Under the pieces are notes generated by a model. It made no database searches. It saw only the letters and a program-made list of their open reading frames with translations, and was not told where the DNA came from. A program made the position numbers and the translations under genes. 64,000 nt of DNA from Ophiocordyceps camponoti-saundersi (nom. inval.) (taxonomy: Eukaryota; Ascomycota; Sordariomycetes; Hypocreales; Ophiocordycipitaceae). The DNA lies in assembly GCA_003339415.1 (NCBI GenBank), contig PDHQ01000012.1:248001-312000 (forward strand), read 5' to 3'. Shown here one piece after another: positions 45,609 through 55,881 of the stretch (the first letter of the stretch is position 1; the number at the start of each line of letters is the position of its first letter).

Positions 45609-47149
45609 GATGGTAATGAAAGCTGATGCAGCCGTTTTCAGTAGAAGTGAAGAATTCCAAGCTGCGATATGTATTTGGGGGTACCGGAGGAAGAGTCGGC
45701 TGAAGTGATGCTTGCTCGGTGCAGGATGCCTTCGTGCTACATATGTATATATATTCATATATACTCCGTATACACGCACGCACACACATATGTATAAAGT
45801 CTTAATGATATGTTTGATTCCATATTTACATATGTAGACTTTCAGGATAACTGTCAAGCCACTGAGCCAAGATGTCCGTCCCAGCGCATCCTTGGTTGGA
45901 ATCCTTGCCAAGAATGTCCTACGAGCATCCAGCTGAGTTGGGGAAACGAGATTAGGTATTGACTGCATTTGAGTTGTTCCATGAAAGATGATGGCGGGAT
46001 TTGGTTTCCTCGGAGGTCATGTTCGTATCCAATCCCATGCTGCTATTGAGTCAGATCCTGTAACGAGATCTACGCCCCAGGAAAGGAGGAATGATACGAT
46101 GCCAAGGGGTCACGGAAATTCACATATGTACGTTTGGTCCGAGACTCAAAAAGGTAGGCCCACGATAAGAACCGATATATCTTTAACTGGAGAGCAGTCG
46201 AATTACGCACCTGAACTAGTACACAACCTTGCGAGGAAGCTTGGAAGATCACTGTCTGAGAACCCTTTGTCATGATGTGCGCCGCACGACTGTAAATACA
46301 TCGATATCAGTGCCTGGCGATGTGGTTCCTCCCTTTGGCTTTGGGTACTTGATTAGACGTCGTGGATGGACTCTTGCGTCCTTATCCCACCATATACGCA
46401 AGTGTACATATACTTGTGCCAACTACCAGACTGGTCGATCGTCAAGATTCGTCTTGCTTTGCCGTGAAAGCGAGAGCTGACTCAAGTACATACATGGTCC
46501 CGCTATCACGACAGTTGGCTACACAGCCTGGCTGCACAGCCAACTGTCGTGATAGTGGCGCCTCTCGTATTCTAATCCCGACATCAATCTCATCGGAAGT
46601 TGCCGTTTAATCACGCAGGACGCATGACGGATATTGATATGCCTGTGGCCACACGCGATTTAAGCCCATCCTTTTCAGCCCAGTCTCCAGGCTGCCTTAC
46701 TCGATCAGCGTACGAGTGCAATCGGCCTCCAGTCTGTTCCTGCAATGCGTCTTCTTCTGGTTCATTGGCAGTATCCAGATCGTGAAAGACTTCTGCCGAA
46801 AGGCACAGTCGACAGCTTAAGCATTAGGTTCTTATGCAGATCGGTAGGATTACGATGGCAAGATAGTCGAGACGGCATAAAGTTACATACCGAGTCCTCT
46901 CCTTTCGAGAACCAAGAGAAGATAATATATTACCTAGGTATGTAGCTTCTACCGAGTTCACATGGTTGTCGCCCCCCCCCCCCCTGAACCGCCTGTATCA
47001 CACGATCCATCCATACAGGCACAAGCAGTGTGATGAGACTAGATGGAGAAGGGAGCCAGCGGGCAATGTTGAGCCACCCTCTCGGCTGACATTTTAGGGT
47101 TTCAGCCCGGTGCCCAGAGTCAGACGATCCAGGACAGCAACCGCTCACG
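45609..47149. other. Gene-poor accessory spacer
   Basis: No supported gene. It contains AT-rich TATATA-type sequence at 45730-45800, the hairpin at 46503-46555, a TACCTAGGTA palindrome at 46931-46940 and a C13-type run near 46973. Confidence 0.4.
46503..46555. repeat. Perfect 18-bp inverted repeat (hairpin)
   Basis: CTATCACGACAGTTGGCT at 46503-46520 is exactly repeated in inverse at 46538-46555, with a 17-base loop. It lies between genes, so it is not a coding by-product. Origin is unknown (MITE relic or structured RNA). Confidence 0.8.
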
Positions 47150-47368
47150 CGCACATCCCGGTATCGTGGCTGTGCCCCCGCAAGGAGCGGCATCGAGCTT
47201 GGCGAGTATTGTGTGGTGGGTGCCGGTGCCATCGTCACCAAGTTCGGTGTCCCCCTTCAAGCGCTTGTCGTCGGAAATCCGGCGAGGCAGACGAGGCGAG
47301 ATGTCCTTGAACCTGATCTTCTCTGCCTGCGAAGTGGTGAGATATATGATGTAGAAGGGGGGCCGTGA
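47150..47368 (+). pseudogene. Remnant of a hexapeptide (LbH) N-acyltransferase, WbpD-like
   Basis: From 47186 the frame reads SGIELGEYCVVGAGAIVTKF, then QALVVGNPARQT and a short tail to TGA at 47366-47368. This is the hallmark C-terminus of left-handed beta-helix acyltransferases acting on amino sugars (NeuD/WbpD type), with imperfect hexapeptide spacing and the VVGNPAR turn. The upstream coils and any start codon are missing, so only the last 60 or so codons survive. It directly precedes an aminotransferase remnant on the same strand, a pairing usual in bacterial sugar-nucleotide pathways. Confidence 0.7.
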
Positions 47369-47440
47369 TCAAGCAGAAATGTCCAACACGGAAGACCATG
47401 TTGACGGGAGCCTCCAGGTAGATCTCAAGACTCATGATAT

Positions 47441-47937
47441 ATTCCGTCCGATGAGCCCCCTGACAAACGAATTGCCCGTGTTTTGGGCCGATGCGATTTC
47501 GTCTACCGAGTTAGAGTCATCCCGTGTGCAAGCGGTGCTAACGCTCTGACTCTGGCCCAGATGGCCCTTGATCTTCGCCGCCGTCCTCATTCCTCCCTGT
47601 GCTTTCGTCGCAGCCGTGGAAGCCATCGCTCTCCTCGGTGACTATCCGGTGGCTGTTGACATTAAGCCCGAATCTTTCACCTTGGACAAGACCTTCATAG
47701 CAGCTGGCGTGGCGGCGGGATGCAACGCCGGTTACCGAGCTGTGGGAATCATCGTTGTCGACATGTCTGGCTACACTGCCGATTACCAGGCCATGAACCT
47801 GGTAGTCGATACCTACGGTCTCTACCTAGGTTATGGCCGATGCCGCTTGGAGTTTCGGGGCCAGCGTCGACGCACAGAGGGTCGTCACGCTCGCGAGGAT
47901 CACCCAGAAACTTGACCTGATGGAACCTATCGTTTGA
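47441..47937 (+). pseudogene. Frameshifted DegT/DnrJ/EryC1 aminotransferase, WbpE-like
   Basis: Three reading frames carry successive parts of one PLP-dependent sugar aminotransferase. Frame one (47441 to about 47570) has RIARVL and CASGANALTLAQMAL. Frame two (about 47568-47830) has LIPPCAFVAAVEAIALLG, VAVDIKPESFTLD and ADYQAMNLVVDTYGLYL. Frame three (47833-47937) has MADAAWSFGAS. The pieces are collinear with the family fold, so at least two frameshifts have occurred. There also seems to be an internal deletion before CASG. The PLP-lysine part and the whole C-terminal half are absent. It is a clear pseudogene of a normally bacterial enzyme type. Confidence 0.8.
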
Positions 47938-48654
47938 ATCCTTCTGCTTGATGGATATCTGGTTAACTCTGACGCATCTCTCAGGGAAGTCTAGGCGAAT
48001 TTGTCCCCGGCCCACGGCCCCGGGGAGAGATCGGAGTCACCAGAGAGTGTAGATCAATATCCTCGTGATCATAAGCATGTGTCCCTTACAGTCAAAAGGC
48101 ACATCCTGCGCCTCGTTTCCCCGTGAGTAAATAAGAGTGGGAACAGGGGGGGGGGAAGCTTGCCCAGTGGTCTGTACCTTGGATGACCCTGGACGTTTCC
48201 TGCAGCTCAAAGAACTGAACACTAACGCCAGTGACGGGCCACTATCCGTATATTCCGCCTGGAACTAGTCAGTATCGTCGAAGCTATTGTGGAGTGAGAC
48301 ACGGGAGAGGCAGACTAGTCGATGATCCAGATGCTGGCCCTTTCTGTGCCGCCATGCAGCGGTAGTGTGTTTTGGCAGTCATACGCACACATATATCCGT
48401 ACACTCATAATACAGGCTTTCATAAATGAGGGCAAGATCATCGCGTCCCTCGGTCTTTAAAGTCAAACAGATTCTCAATTGGCTCTACTGCCATTCTAAG
48501 CGGCGATTGCGTCTGAAGTTCCCCGAAAGCTAAGCGCCCAAACTCATCAGTGGTTTGCTTCCTGCTGCTGCCATTCTCCGTCAATAATGTATATATAATG
48601 CCTATTCTGCTGCTACTTCATTTATACAACAAAAACGCACTCATGAAAGCTCTC
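47938..48654. other. Intergenic accessory spacer
   Basis: No further aminotransferase segment or other gene was found here. Confidence 0.35.
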
Positions 48655-50137
48655 TCATTGATCGAGAAAGACTTGTTTGAGAACCAGCGTCTGATAACCT
48701 ACTTGGAATAGCTCGTCCGCGGAGGAAAGGCGGCGTTGAGAGAGCCCAAACAGCATGTCTTGTTGTCTCAGGTGTCGTTTGACCTCATCTGGTCCGCATT
48801 CGCTGAGACTCTCCGGGATATCTCGCAGTGCTAAGGCGCCTTTTGTTATATCCTGGACTGATCACGCCCCACGTAGTCAGGCTGCACGTACCTGCTATCC
48901 TGTCTGGTACGAGCTTGCGATTCTTGAATGCCAGAAGAAGCAACGCGATATCAAGTGTACTGAAATTGTAAAATTGCTTTGCCACTTTCAACGCATGCTG
49001 TATCTCCCGGTCGGTCGTTGCGTGTTCAGTTGACCAGTTTGTTCGAAGATCTCGCACATGATTCGTCCATCGATTCCTCGCTTCGGGATCCTTCAACTCA
49101 GGATATAAACTATAAAGTCCGGCCTGTTCAAAGTCGTGAAGACTGATTGTGCAGGATCGCCCCGTGAGGTGAACCATCCCCTGGGAAAGATACTCGCCGT
49201 TGTCATAACGCTCATCTTCCAGACGAAAACGAAAGAATCTGTTCATGTCCCCCCCCGGCTGAACAGCGTATTGGTATGCCCGAATCAACGGCATGTCCCG
49301 CACAAACTGCCACTTCGGAAATTTTTTTGTGTCGACAGCGCAGATGTATACGTCGTCTGGTGATTGGCCGAGTACGTGACACCTCCAGATGGCGCATCGA
49401 ATCACAAAGAGCAGAGAACTACTCCAGGAAGTCAGCTTATCGGAGATATCGTCGTCAAGACAACGATTGCTCAGATGAATGTATAGCATTTCTGATGCAG
49501 CCTTGTCTTCCAGGGAGAGAAAATTCGTTTTGCTTTCCCTGGATAATTCGTTGAAGCTCGCCATTGAGCCTATCAAGTGGCTGCTGTTCCTACCGTGGCT
49601 ATTCGCGTCGAATGCGCGGAAAAGATACGGTGGAACATCTCCAAGCTCCAGTTCGATAGAAAGATCGTCGGACGGGTAGAAAAGTGTCGGTCCACCAGGA
49701 GATAAACGTAGCGCTCGAACCCAGAAGGCGATCCAGGATTCCTCAGCCATATCAAGCACCTCCATTGTCTGGACGAGGAACCTCTTATGTCCCGCAGCAA
49801 GGACTCCTCCGCGGAATTTCCAGTAATATAAAGTGCCGTTGATGTCCAGTGTGTTGTTCAAGCATTCCTCGGCAACCCTCCGCAGAAGCCCGTCTTTGCC
49901 GCCGGTGCTGCTGACTTGGCGAACGATGTCTCGGATTGGATCCTCGAAATATTCGAGAAACATCTTTACCTCGCTAACCTCATCTTCGAGTGACTTGATG
50001 CTGGCGAAGATGCGGTCTTCTGTGTGACGAGCCTCATTGAAAGCCCGTTGGCTTGAGTCGGCGCCGCGGAGAATTGTGTCATGCCGAATATTTAATGCTC
50101 CAAGTGCGCTCGAAAGTTGATCAGAGTGGCTCGACAT
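48655..50137 (-). CDS. DUF7587-like fungal protein
   Basis: Exons 50137..48892 and 48788..48655 give 459 residues from MSSHSDQLSS. The frame is also open upstream to 50302 but without an ATG, and a possible donor (GTGAGC) sits there, so an extra 5' exon is possible. An N-terminal helical, coiled-coil-like region (EDRIFASIKSLEDEVSEVKM) precedes a globular part with PPYLFRAFDANSHGRN, which I take as the DUF7587 signature, then SLLFVIRCAIWRCHV and a region ending DFEQAGLYSLYPELKD. The last exon adds DEVKRHLRQQDMLFGLSQRR. Function unknown. DUF7587 proteins are expanded and variable in fungi, in keeping with the accessory setting. Confidence 0.65.
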
Positions 50138-51281
50138 TGCAACTGCTGCCTCAATTGTCGAAGATAACCCGGATGAAGTGCCGAGTGTCGAAAAAGAGCT
50201 TGAAGGGACAGGGACAAGAGCTATAGGCACGAAGGCTGGCACAAGCGGGCGAAAAAGAGAAGAGGAAGATCCTCGTCGATGATATGCAGGGGATGGGCTC
50301 ACGCTACATATTCATTAATGTGAACCTTGAGCACCAGGAGGGCGTCCCCGTCCAACAGCCCGAAGCCACGGATGTTTGTCTGCGGATACCCCAAGCGATC
50401 GGAGGCGGTGGAGACATTCTTGATCCCTCACAGAACGCCTACATGACAATGGGTAATTAAGCTCCCGATAAAGATGATTCGTATATCACGTACGGGCTGC
50501 ATCTACCCAGTTGCATGGTAGCCAAACCAACCATTGGGTTTATTGATTCTCGCTGATATCCCCCGCGAGCGAAATCTGAGACCTATGGCTGCATGGCGTC
50601 ACGCTGACTCCGCTATTTCGAAGCCGAAGAAGGCGAAGGTGAGGAAAAGAGTGACGTTTCAATCCGAGCTGAGATGCTTCCTTACATGCTTCCTACCTGG
50701 GTGGTAGGTAGGCAGATAGGTAGCGATCTAGACAGCTTGAAAGGAAAGGGAAATAAGAGTATGTATAACGTTTGGAACCGGGGAGGGCACATGATCGACA
50801 CGGGGATGGATGTTGCAAGTAAACATTCCGAGGCAGCGCAAGATGTTTCAATACCCGGCACTGATAGGGGGTGGTAGGGGCCGTAGGGGAGTGGTAGGGA
50901 GTGGTTGGTTGGTAGGGGGTCGTTGGTTGACGTTGTACGAATACGATTTCCGAGAGGTCGGCCTGAAGAGGGGGAAAGATATCACGTGACACTCCCTCAT
51001 CCCGCCACCATCAAGTTGCCAGCTCTGCTTCAGCAACCCGTCGCCGGCTGTCTTCACTTCTTTCCCCGGCCGCAGGGGGAACTAAAGAGGCCAAATCCTG
51101 GAAGAGCTCTGGTGATAACAAAACATCGACTGTCCGACTTCGGACGACGCCCCCATGGCTATGGCAGACGGAGCAGATGAGCCTCATGGTATCTATGCGT
51201 CTCGGATCGACCAAGAAACTATAGAACTGATGGCGTGCAGACCGGCAGGCTCATCGGCGGAGGCCCTTTGCAACTTGGGTA
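50138..51281. other. Intergenic, right end of accessory segment
   Basis: Both strands are open over 50293-50460 (see findings). The rest has no recognisable gene. Tandem GTAGGGG-type repeats occur at 50865-50925. Confidence 0.35.
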
Positions 51282-52511
51282 AAGAAACTCACCAACTTCA
51301 AGTCATCGTCCGACGGCGAACGTCCGAAGCGGCACATCAGAATGAGAAAGGGGGCCAAACTCAATAACCCGTATCCCCAGTCTGGCCACGTCGGTGGCAA
51401 CCACAACCAAAACCACGGCAACAAGAACAAAGGCTCCGTCTGCCAAGACAAGGATGCGCAAAGTGCCCCCTCTCTGGCCGCGGCGCCAACCCGCAGCCCC
51501 GTCTCGTCCACCGACGTCGCACCACCTTCGGCCGACGGACAGGCACCGCCCACGGCCGGCGCACAGAGCGTGGCTGGCACGGCGTCGACGGAGAACGAGG
51601 CCCAGCGTTCCATCATGACTCCTAGTCATGGTGCAAGTTCTCTCGCCGGAACCAGTCGCACCGTCGGCGGAGGCATGGATTCGCGCAGAGGCGGCGACAG
51701 CACTTTTTCCAGCCCGGCGCCTTCGGTGCGCTCCCTGACGACGACGTTGACGACGATCCAATCCATGCCCCCCAACGCCAACGGAAGCAACAGTTACAAC
51801 CTCAACAACGCACAATCAATCCAGTTCAGCCAGCCCTTTCCGACGACAACTTCGCCTGCGTCCGCCATACCTGCTCACCTCGCGCCAACGGGCCACCCGA
51901 CGACATACACGGCCGCAACAGCAAACAACATGCTGACGGACAACGCGTCCATACTCACGCTGGCCTCGTCCAGCAAACGTCGGCGCCGGCGCTCTATGGA
52001 CACGGATGCCTCCGTCCGCGCCCTGGCGCCTTCGTCACTCTGGGGTGGCAGCCGCGAGAGCCTCCCGCTCAGTGTGCTCAGTGCCAACATCGAGTCGGCC
52101 AACATGCCGACGACGCCCGGCCTCCATGGCGGGGGGCCTCGCCTCGGCGCCGAACGTAACAGCCTCTACTCTACGGCGGGCGCCGGGCCGACTCTGGCCA
52201 GCGAGCGCAATAGTCTGTACACCAAACAAGGAGATGGCGCCAGCGTCAGAAGCGGGCTCCTAGGCCACGGGCGGCCGGACAGCGTCAGCGGAAGCGCCGT
52301 CGTGGTGACGAGCCCGCTGGCGAGCCCCCGGGGCGTGACCGACGATAAGAGAGCGCTCGCACCTACCACCAATACCACTACCACCATAGCCGCTGTTACC
52401 ACTGCTACCGCTACCCCTTCTACTGCGACGATGACACCGCCGCCGGGGGGGCCTGGAACGGCGGTGGAAGACAGAGGTGTCGGCCGGGCGCCGGCCGAGC
52501 AGGAGGAATAG
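51282..52511 (+). CDS. Low-complexity fungal protein with KRRRRRS motif; 5' end unresolved
   Basis: The frame is coding from about 51282 (KKLTNFKSSSDGERPKRHIR) through MRKGAKLNNPYP (ATG at 51342) to TAG at 52509-52511. The 5' exon(s) are not resolved: a donor GTATCT near 51189 and a small start at about 51155 are possible. Conserved blocks, known from Pezizomycotina relatives that databases label polycystin-like without good reason, are NASILTLASSSKRRRRRSMD, SVRALAPSSLWGGSRESLPL and the ERNSLYS repeats. The rest is Ser/Thr/Pro-rich and disordered. The basic stretch resembles a nuclear localisation signal. No enzymatic domain is seen; the cation channel label should not be trusted. Confidence 0.7.
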   Translation, partial: KKLTNFKSSSDGERPKRHIRMRKGAKLNNPYPQSGHVGGNHNQNHGNKNKGSVCQDKDAQSAPSLAAAPTRSPVSSTDVAPPSADGQAPPTAGAQSVAGTASTENEAQRSIMTPSHGASSLAGTSRTVGGGMDSRRGGDSTFSSPAPSVRSLTTTLTTIQSMPPNANGSNSYNLNNAQSIQFSQPFPTTTSPASAIPAHLAPTGHPTTYTAATANNMLTDNASILTLASSSKRRRRRSMDTDASVRALAPSSLWGGSRESLPLSVLSANIESANMPTTPGLHGGGPRLGAERNSLYSTAGAGPTLASERNSLYTKQGDGASVRSGLLGHGRPDSVSGSAVVVTSPLASPRGVTDDKRALAPTTNTTTTIAAVTTATATPSTATMTPPPGGPGTAVEDRGVGRAPAEQEE

Positions 52512-52911
52512 GAGGCCTTGACGACTTGATGATCATGGGATTGTTGCTATGGAATTGGACTAGCGCTCGGAAGGGGGGGGAGAACGGATCCGCGGGAGGA
52601 GTAATGAGCAGTGTAAGACTAGGAGATACCCATTTAACTGCTACGTGATCGTAGATGCAACGATGTGGTCTCCTGTGGTATAATGCTCTCTCTCTGCACA
52701 TCTGCGCAGAGCGACGGATTGAGGTAGGCTTACGAAAAGATGATGGAGCGGTAAAGCATCAACCAGGGAGAAAGATACTGATGCTTCAGGTCTTTGACAG
52801 ATTGCGAGGTTGATGGGGAGGGGATTATCTGCCGGTGGAGAGTAATTGCGGCATTGAGGTTCCCATGGAAGAATGTAGAATATAGATAGGAATAGTGGGC
52901 GCTCTATCATC
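52512..52911. other. 3' flank and tRNA upstream region
   Basis: 400 bases with no supported gene. Confidence 0.35.
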
Positions 52912-52995
52912 GCCCTTATAGCTCAGTGGTAGAGCGCATCACTCGTAGGCATCTTTAATATGATGAGGTCCGCTGTTCGATCCAGCGTGAGGGCA
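52912..52995 (+). tRNA. tRNA-Thr (CGT) with short intron
   Basis: 84 nt. The acceptor arm is GCCCTTA/TGAGGGC with discriminator A. The D arm is AGCTCAGTGGTAGAGC. The anticodon stem CATCA/TGATG encloses CT-CGT-A followed by an intron of about 11-12 nt (GGCATCTTTAAT-like) just 3' of the anticodon, the canonical position. The T arm contains GTTCGATCC. Anticodon CGT reads ACG. Confidence 0.88.
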
Positions 52996-53384
52996 TGGAA
53001 TTAAACTTTTTTTTGTATCTTCCCCTATTCTTTTTTTTTCGAGCTCACGTGCTCTCAGTGGAGCTCTGTGAGACGCTGGTATCGTGTCTTACTTCCTCTC
53101 CTCAAGGCATCCTCAACGTGTTAAAAATCCCCTCTGGCCTGTCACTACGGGTCTGCGTTGGGTTGGTTGGATATTTCTCTTTTGTTTGCGGACAATCTCT
53201 GCCGACATAGCCTCTCCAACCCGATCCCCAAACTCATTCTCCCAACGCCTATCGAACAATCGAAGATGTCCCCATAAAGTGAACCTACGGTTAGCTGCTT
53301 CATACTCGATACTCTATATTCGTACATGAGCAGGACAAGTTGCTTCTGTTGTCTCTCCCCCTTCCACCAACACGGCGCCTCAAA
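52996..53384. other. Spacer between tRNA-Thr and the ankyrin gene 3' end
   Basis: No gene seen. Confidence 0.35.
53007..53014 (+). terminator. Pol III T-run terminator after tRNA-Thr
   Basis: Eight T residues 11 bases after the tRNA end. Confidence 0.7.
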
Positions 53385-55376
53385 TCATGGCTGAGCCAGG
53401 CTCCATTCGTCCATCAGACTGGGCCTCTGGACAGCTTTGCCGGCGTCGCCGCTCAGCCAAGCGCGGCAGGCTTCGAAGTGGGCATAATCTTTGCCACTGC
53501 CGTAAGCCTGCTGCGTCATGGCATCGGCAACGTCTAGAAGGCTACGGCCCTGGGCGTCGTGAACGTGGACGCTGGCTCCGTTGTGGACCAGGACCCGGAC
53601 GGCGAGTTTCCGGCCTTTGCGGACGGCGACGTGGAGGGCGGTTTCTCCGGCGCGGTTCCGCGCTTTTACGTCTGCTCCATGCTGGATAAGAAGCTCCATC
53701 ATGGCCGGACCCCTTCTGTAGTCGTCATCTTCTGGGAGTTCGGCGGCAAAAGTCATCAGCGGTGTGTTGCCGGCTAGATCATAGTGGTTCGGGTCGACGC
53801 CGGCTTCGAGGAGGCCCCTTGCGAGTTCGTGACGCAGCCTGAACGTTTCACTGGCAGAGTCCAGGTTCGTAGGGATGTTTGGGCACATGTCCATGTCGCA
53901 TCTCCGCGCCACGCTGGCGACGCTTAGCGCGCCGGCCACGAGGCAGTGTAAGCCGTTGCGTCCTCGGTCATCTTCTACCGATGGGTTCTGCAGCGCGAGA
54001 CTGATAATTCCCAGCCGCCGTCTATGGGCGTTGATGTCCGGCTCTTCGGCTGCTGGTTCGGGTTCTGTCGAGACCGAGGCTACGGTTGGAACGAGCCCAA
54101 AGGCGTCACGTCTGTTGCTTCCCGGGCCATGGAAAGGAGATGCCAGTCGTCCCACTGTGTCGGGACCGTGACCGGAGAGACGGACCATGTGAAAGACGGT
54201 CCGACCATATACATCCCGCGCATCGACGTCGACGCCGCGGGCCGAGGCCAGAAGGAGAAGCTGTTGGAGGCGATGGACATCTTGCATGCTTTCGTTGTTG
54301 ATGACGTGCAAGAAGTATTGGCCGCCGGTATTTCTCTCCCGTGCCACGGCGTCGGCGAGGCCCGAGCGGAGAATACGTAGGAGGAGTTCGAGGGTGCCGT
54401 GGGCGGCGATGAAGTGCAGGACCGTGTTTCCGACGGAGTCGCGGGCCAGGAACTCCGACTGTGTTGGGCCGAAGACGCAGACATGCTGGCCAACAGATGT
54501 TATACCACTGGCGGCAATCCACGGCGAGACCAAGTCGTGATCCCCCCCTAGTATGAAGATGTCACGGTAGAGCAGATGGCGCGGCAGCGGATACGGGTCA
54601 CAGAAGAGGTCCCAGGTCGAAGTCGCCATCATCTCGGGGGTGGAGGAATGCAGACCGACGCGTGCCACGAAGGGAGCTGTGAAGCGTTTGACGAGCCTCT
54701 TGACGGCCAGGACGTACTGTTCCGAGTGATCGTGGAGGATCTGACGGTACGAGCCGGTGGTGCCATCCGTCGAGGTGGAGAGGTAGGTCGTCTGGCGAAG
54801 AAAGGGGATGAAGGCGGCGCCGTCATTCGCGTTACTGGGCGAAGCTGATCTACGAGTCCAGGCTTGATGGGGAGCGTTAAGATGCTCTGAACGTATGGAC
54901 ATGGGACTGGAGGTGTCGTAGGGACTGAGGAACGAGCCGGATGAGTCCGACGACGAGCAGTCGGCGGCTGTCAGCCTCGTAGGCGAGTTGGAGAGCTCAT
55001 TGAGACGACGGCCCATGTCGGATTCATCTCGAGGATGAAGCCAGCGCGGTTCTTTGTCGAGAAGGGATCGGAGTTTGCGGTTCGCAGAGTCGATGCTAAA
55101 CAAGGTGTCAATATATGTTGTACTAAAGAGAGAGAAGAGGTAAAGCATTGAAAGGTCTCAATAAGGGGGGGAAGGGGGAAGACAACGACGATAAAAGCAG
55201 ACAGCCCCTTACCCTGGGCCGGCCTCTGGCTGGCGATAATGAACGAGTTTGTTGATGGTATCGAGGGATAGAGTGGTATAGACATAGAGGCGGATCAGTT
55301 TCCGCTCGGCTGACGGAGTCCAGAGCGAGGGACGGCCCGGAGAGCCTCCCGGAGAGCCGGCCGGAGATTGAGCCAT
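53385..55376 (-). CDS. Ankyrin-repeat protein with fungal N-terminal domain
   Basis: Exons 55376..55213 and 55095..53385 give 624 residues. The first exon supplies ERKLIRLYVYTTLSLDTINK and the join continues NRKLRSLLDKEPRWLHPRDE, an N-terminal motif seen in fungal Clr5-like/ankyrin proteins. A Ser-rich linker follows. Ankyrin repeats run from about residue 290: DSVGNTVLHFIAAHGTLELL, DVYGRTVFHMVRLSGHG, DLAGNTPLMTFAAELP and RAGETALHVAVRKGRKLAVR. The repeats should bind protein partners; no enzymatic domain is seen. The TTTAG acceptor at 55096 keeps frame. Function in the cell is unknown. Confidence 0.83.
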
Positions 55377-55881
55377 GATGAGTTACGAAGCCCGTCTTTC
55401 CGCGGAGGGAGGAGGTTATATATAGATATATATATACAGATGGGTAAACACATATATCCAATTCGATGCCGCATGTTCACGAAGACAACGACGACGATGA
55501 TGTTGAGAAGCTGTCTCTCTTCAGTGAGGCTGTCGACTACCTACCCAGGTATGAATGCTCGCTGACGACTATGCCGTGTGTGGCGCAGGGCTGTGCCTCT
55601 CAGCCGCTGAACGCCTTATTTACACTTGTTTCTTGTCCGCCTGTTTCTCCCCGCAGCTAGGCGTCCGAGGCCTTGCAGCTCCCGAGCTCAGCTGGGCCAT
55701 CAGCAGGGGTATTTACATATGTATGTTGGTCGTCTATCCGTATGAGGGCTTGATTTTGTTCGTCTTTCCTTTTCTTCGTGTCTCAGTTGTCTTCTAAACC
55801 TCTCTATCGTGGCTGGAGAACACACACACTCTCTCTCGCACATACATACACTGCCCCTTAAACCCCCCTCGTCACACCTCT
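55377..55881. other. Intergenic region between ankyrin gene and GST gene
   Basis: About 500 bases. AT-rich TATATA at 55419-55436 and CA/CT repeats near 55825-55840. No gene seen. Confidence 0.35.

Noticed and set aside
47186..47368. Intact small acyltransferase gene
   Set aside because: Only the C-terminal coils are present with no start and no upstream hexapeptide repeats in frame.
51342..52511. Cation channel (polycystin) annotation used for relatives of this protein
   Set aside because: No membrane helices or channel domain are visible; the sequence is hydrophilic and disordered.
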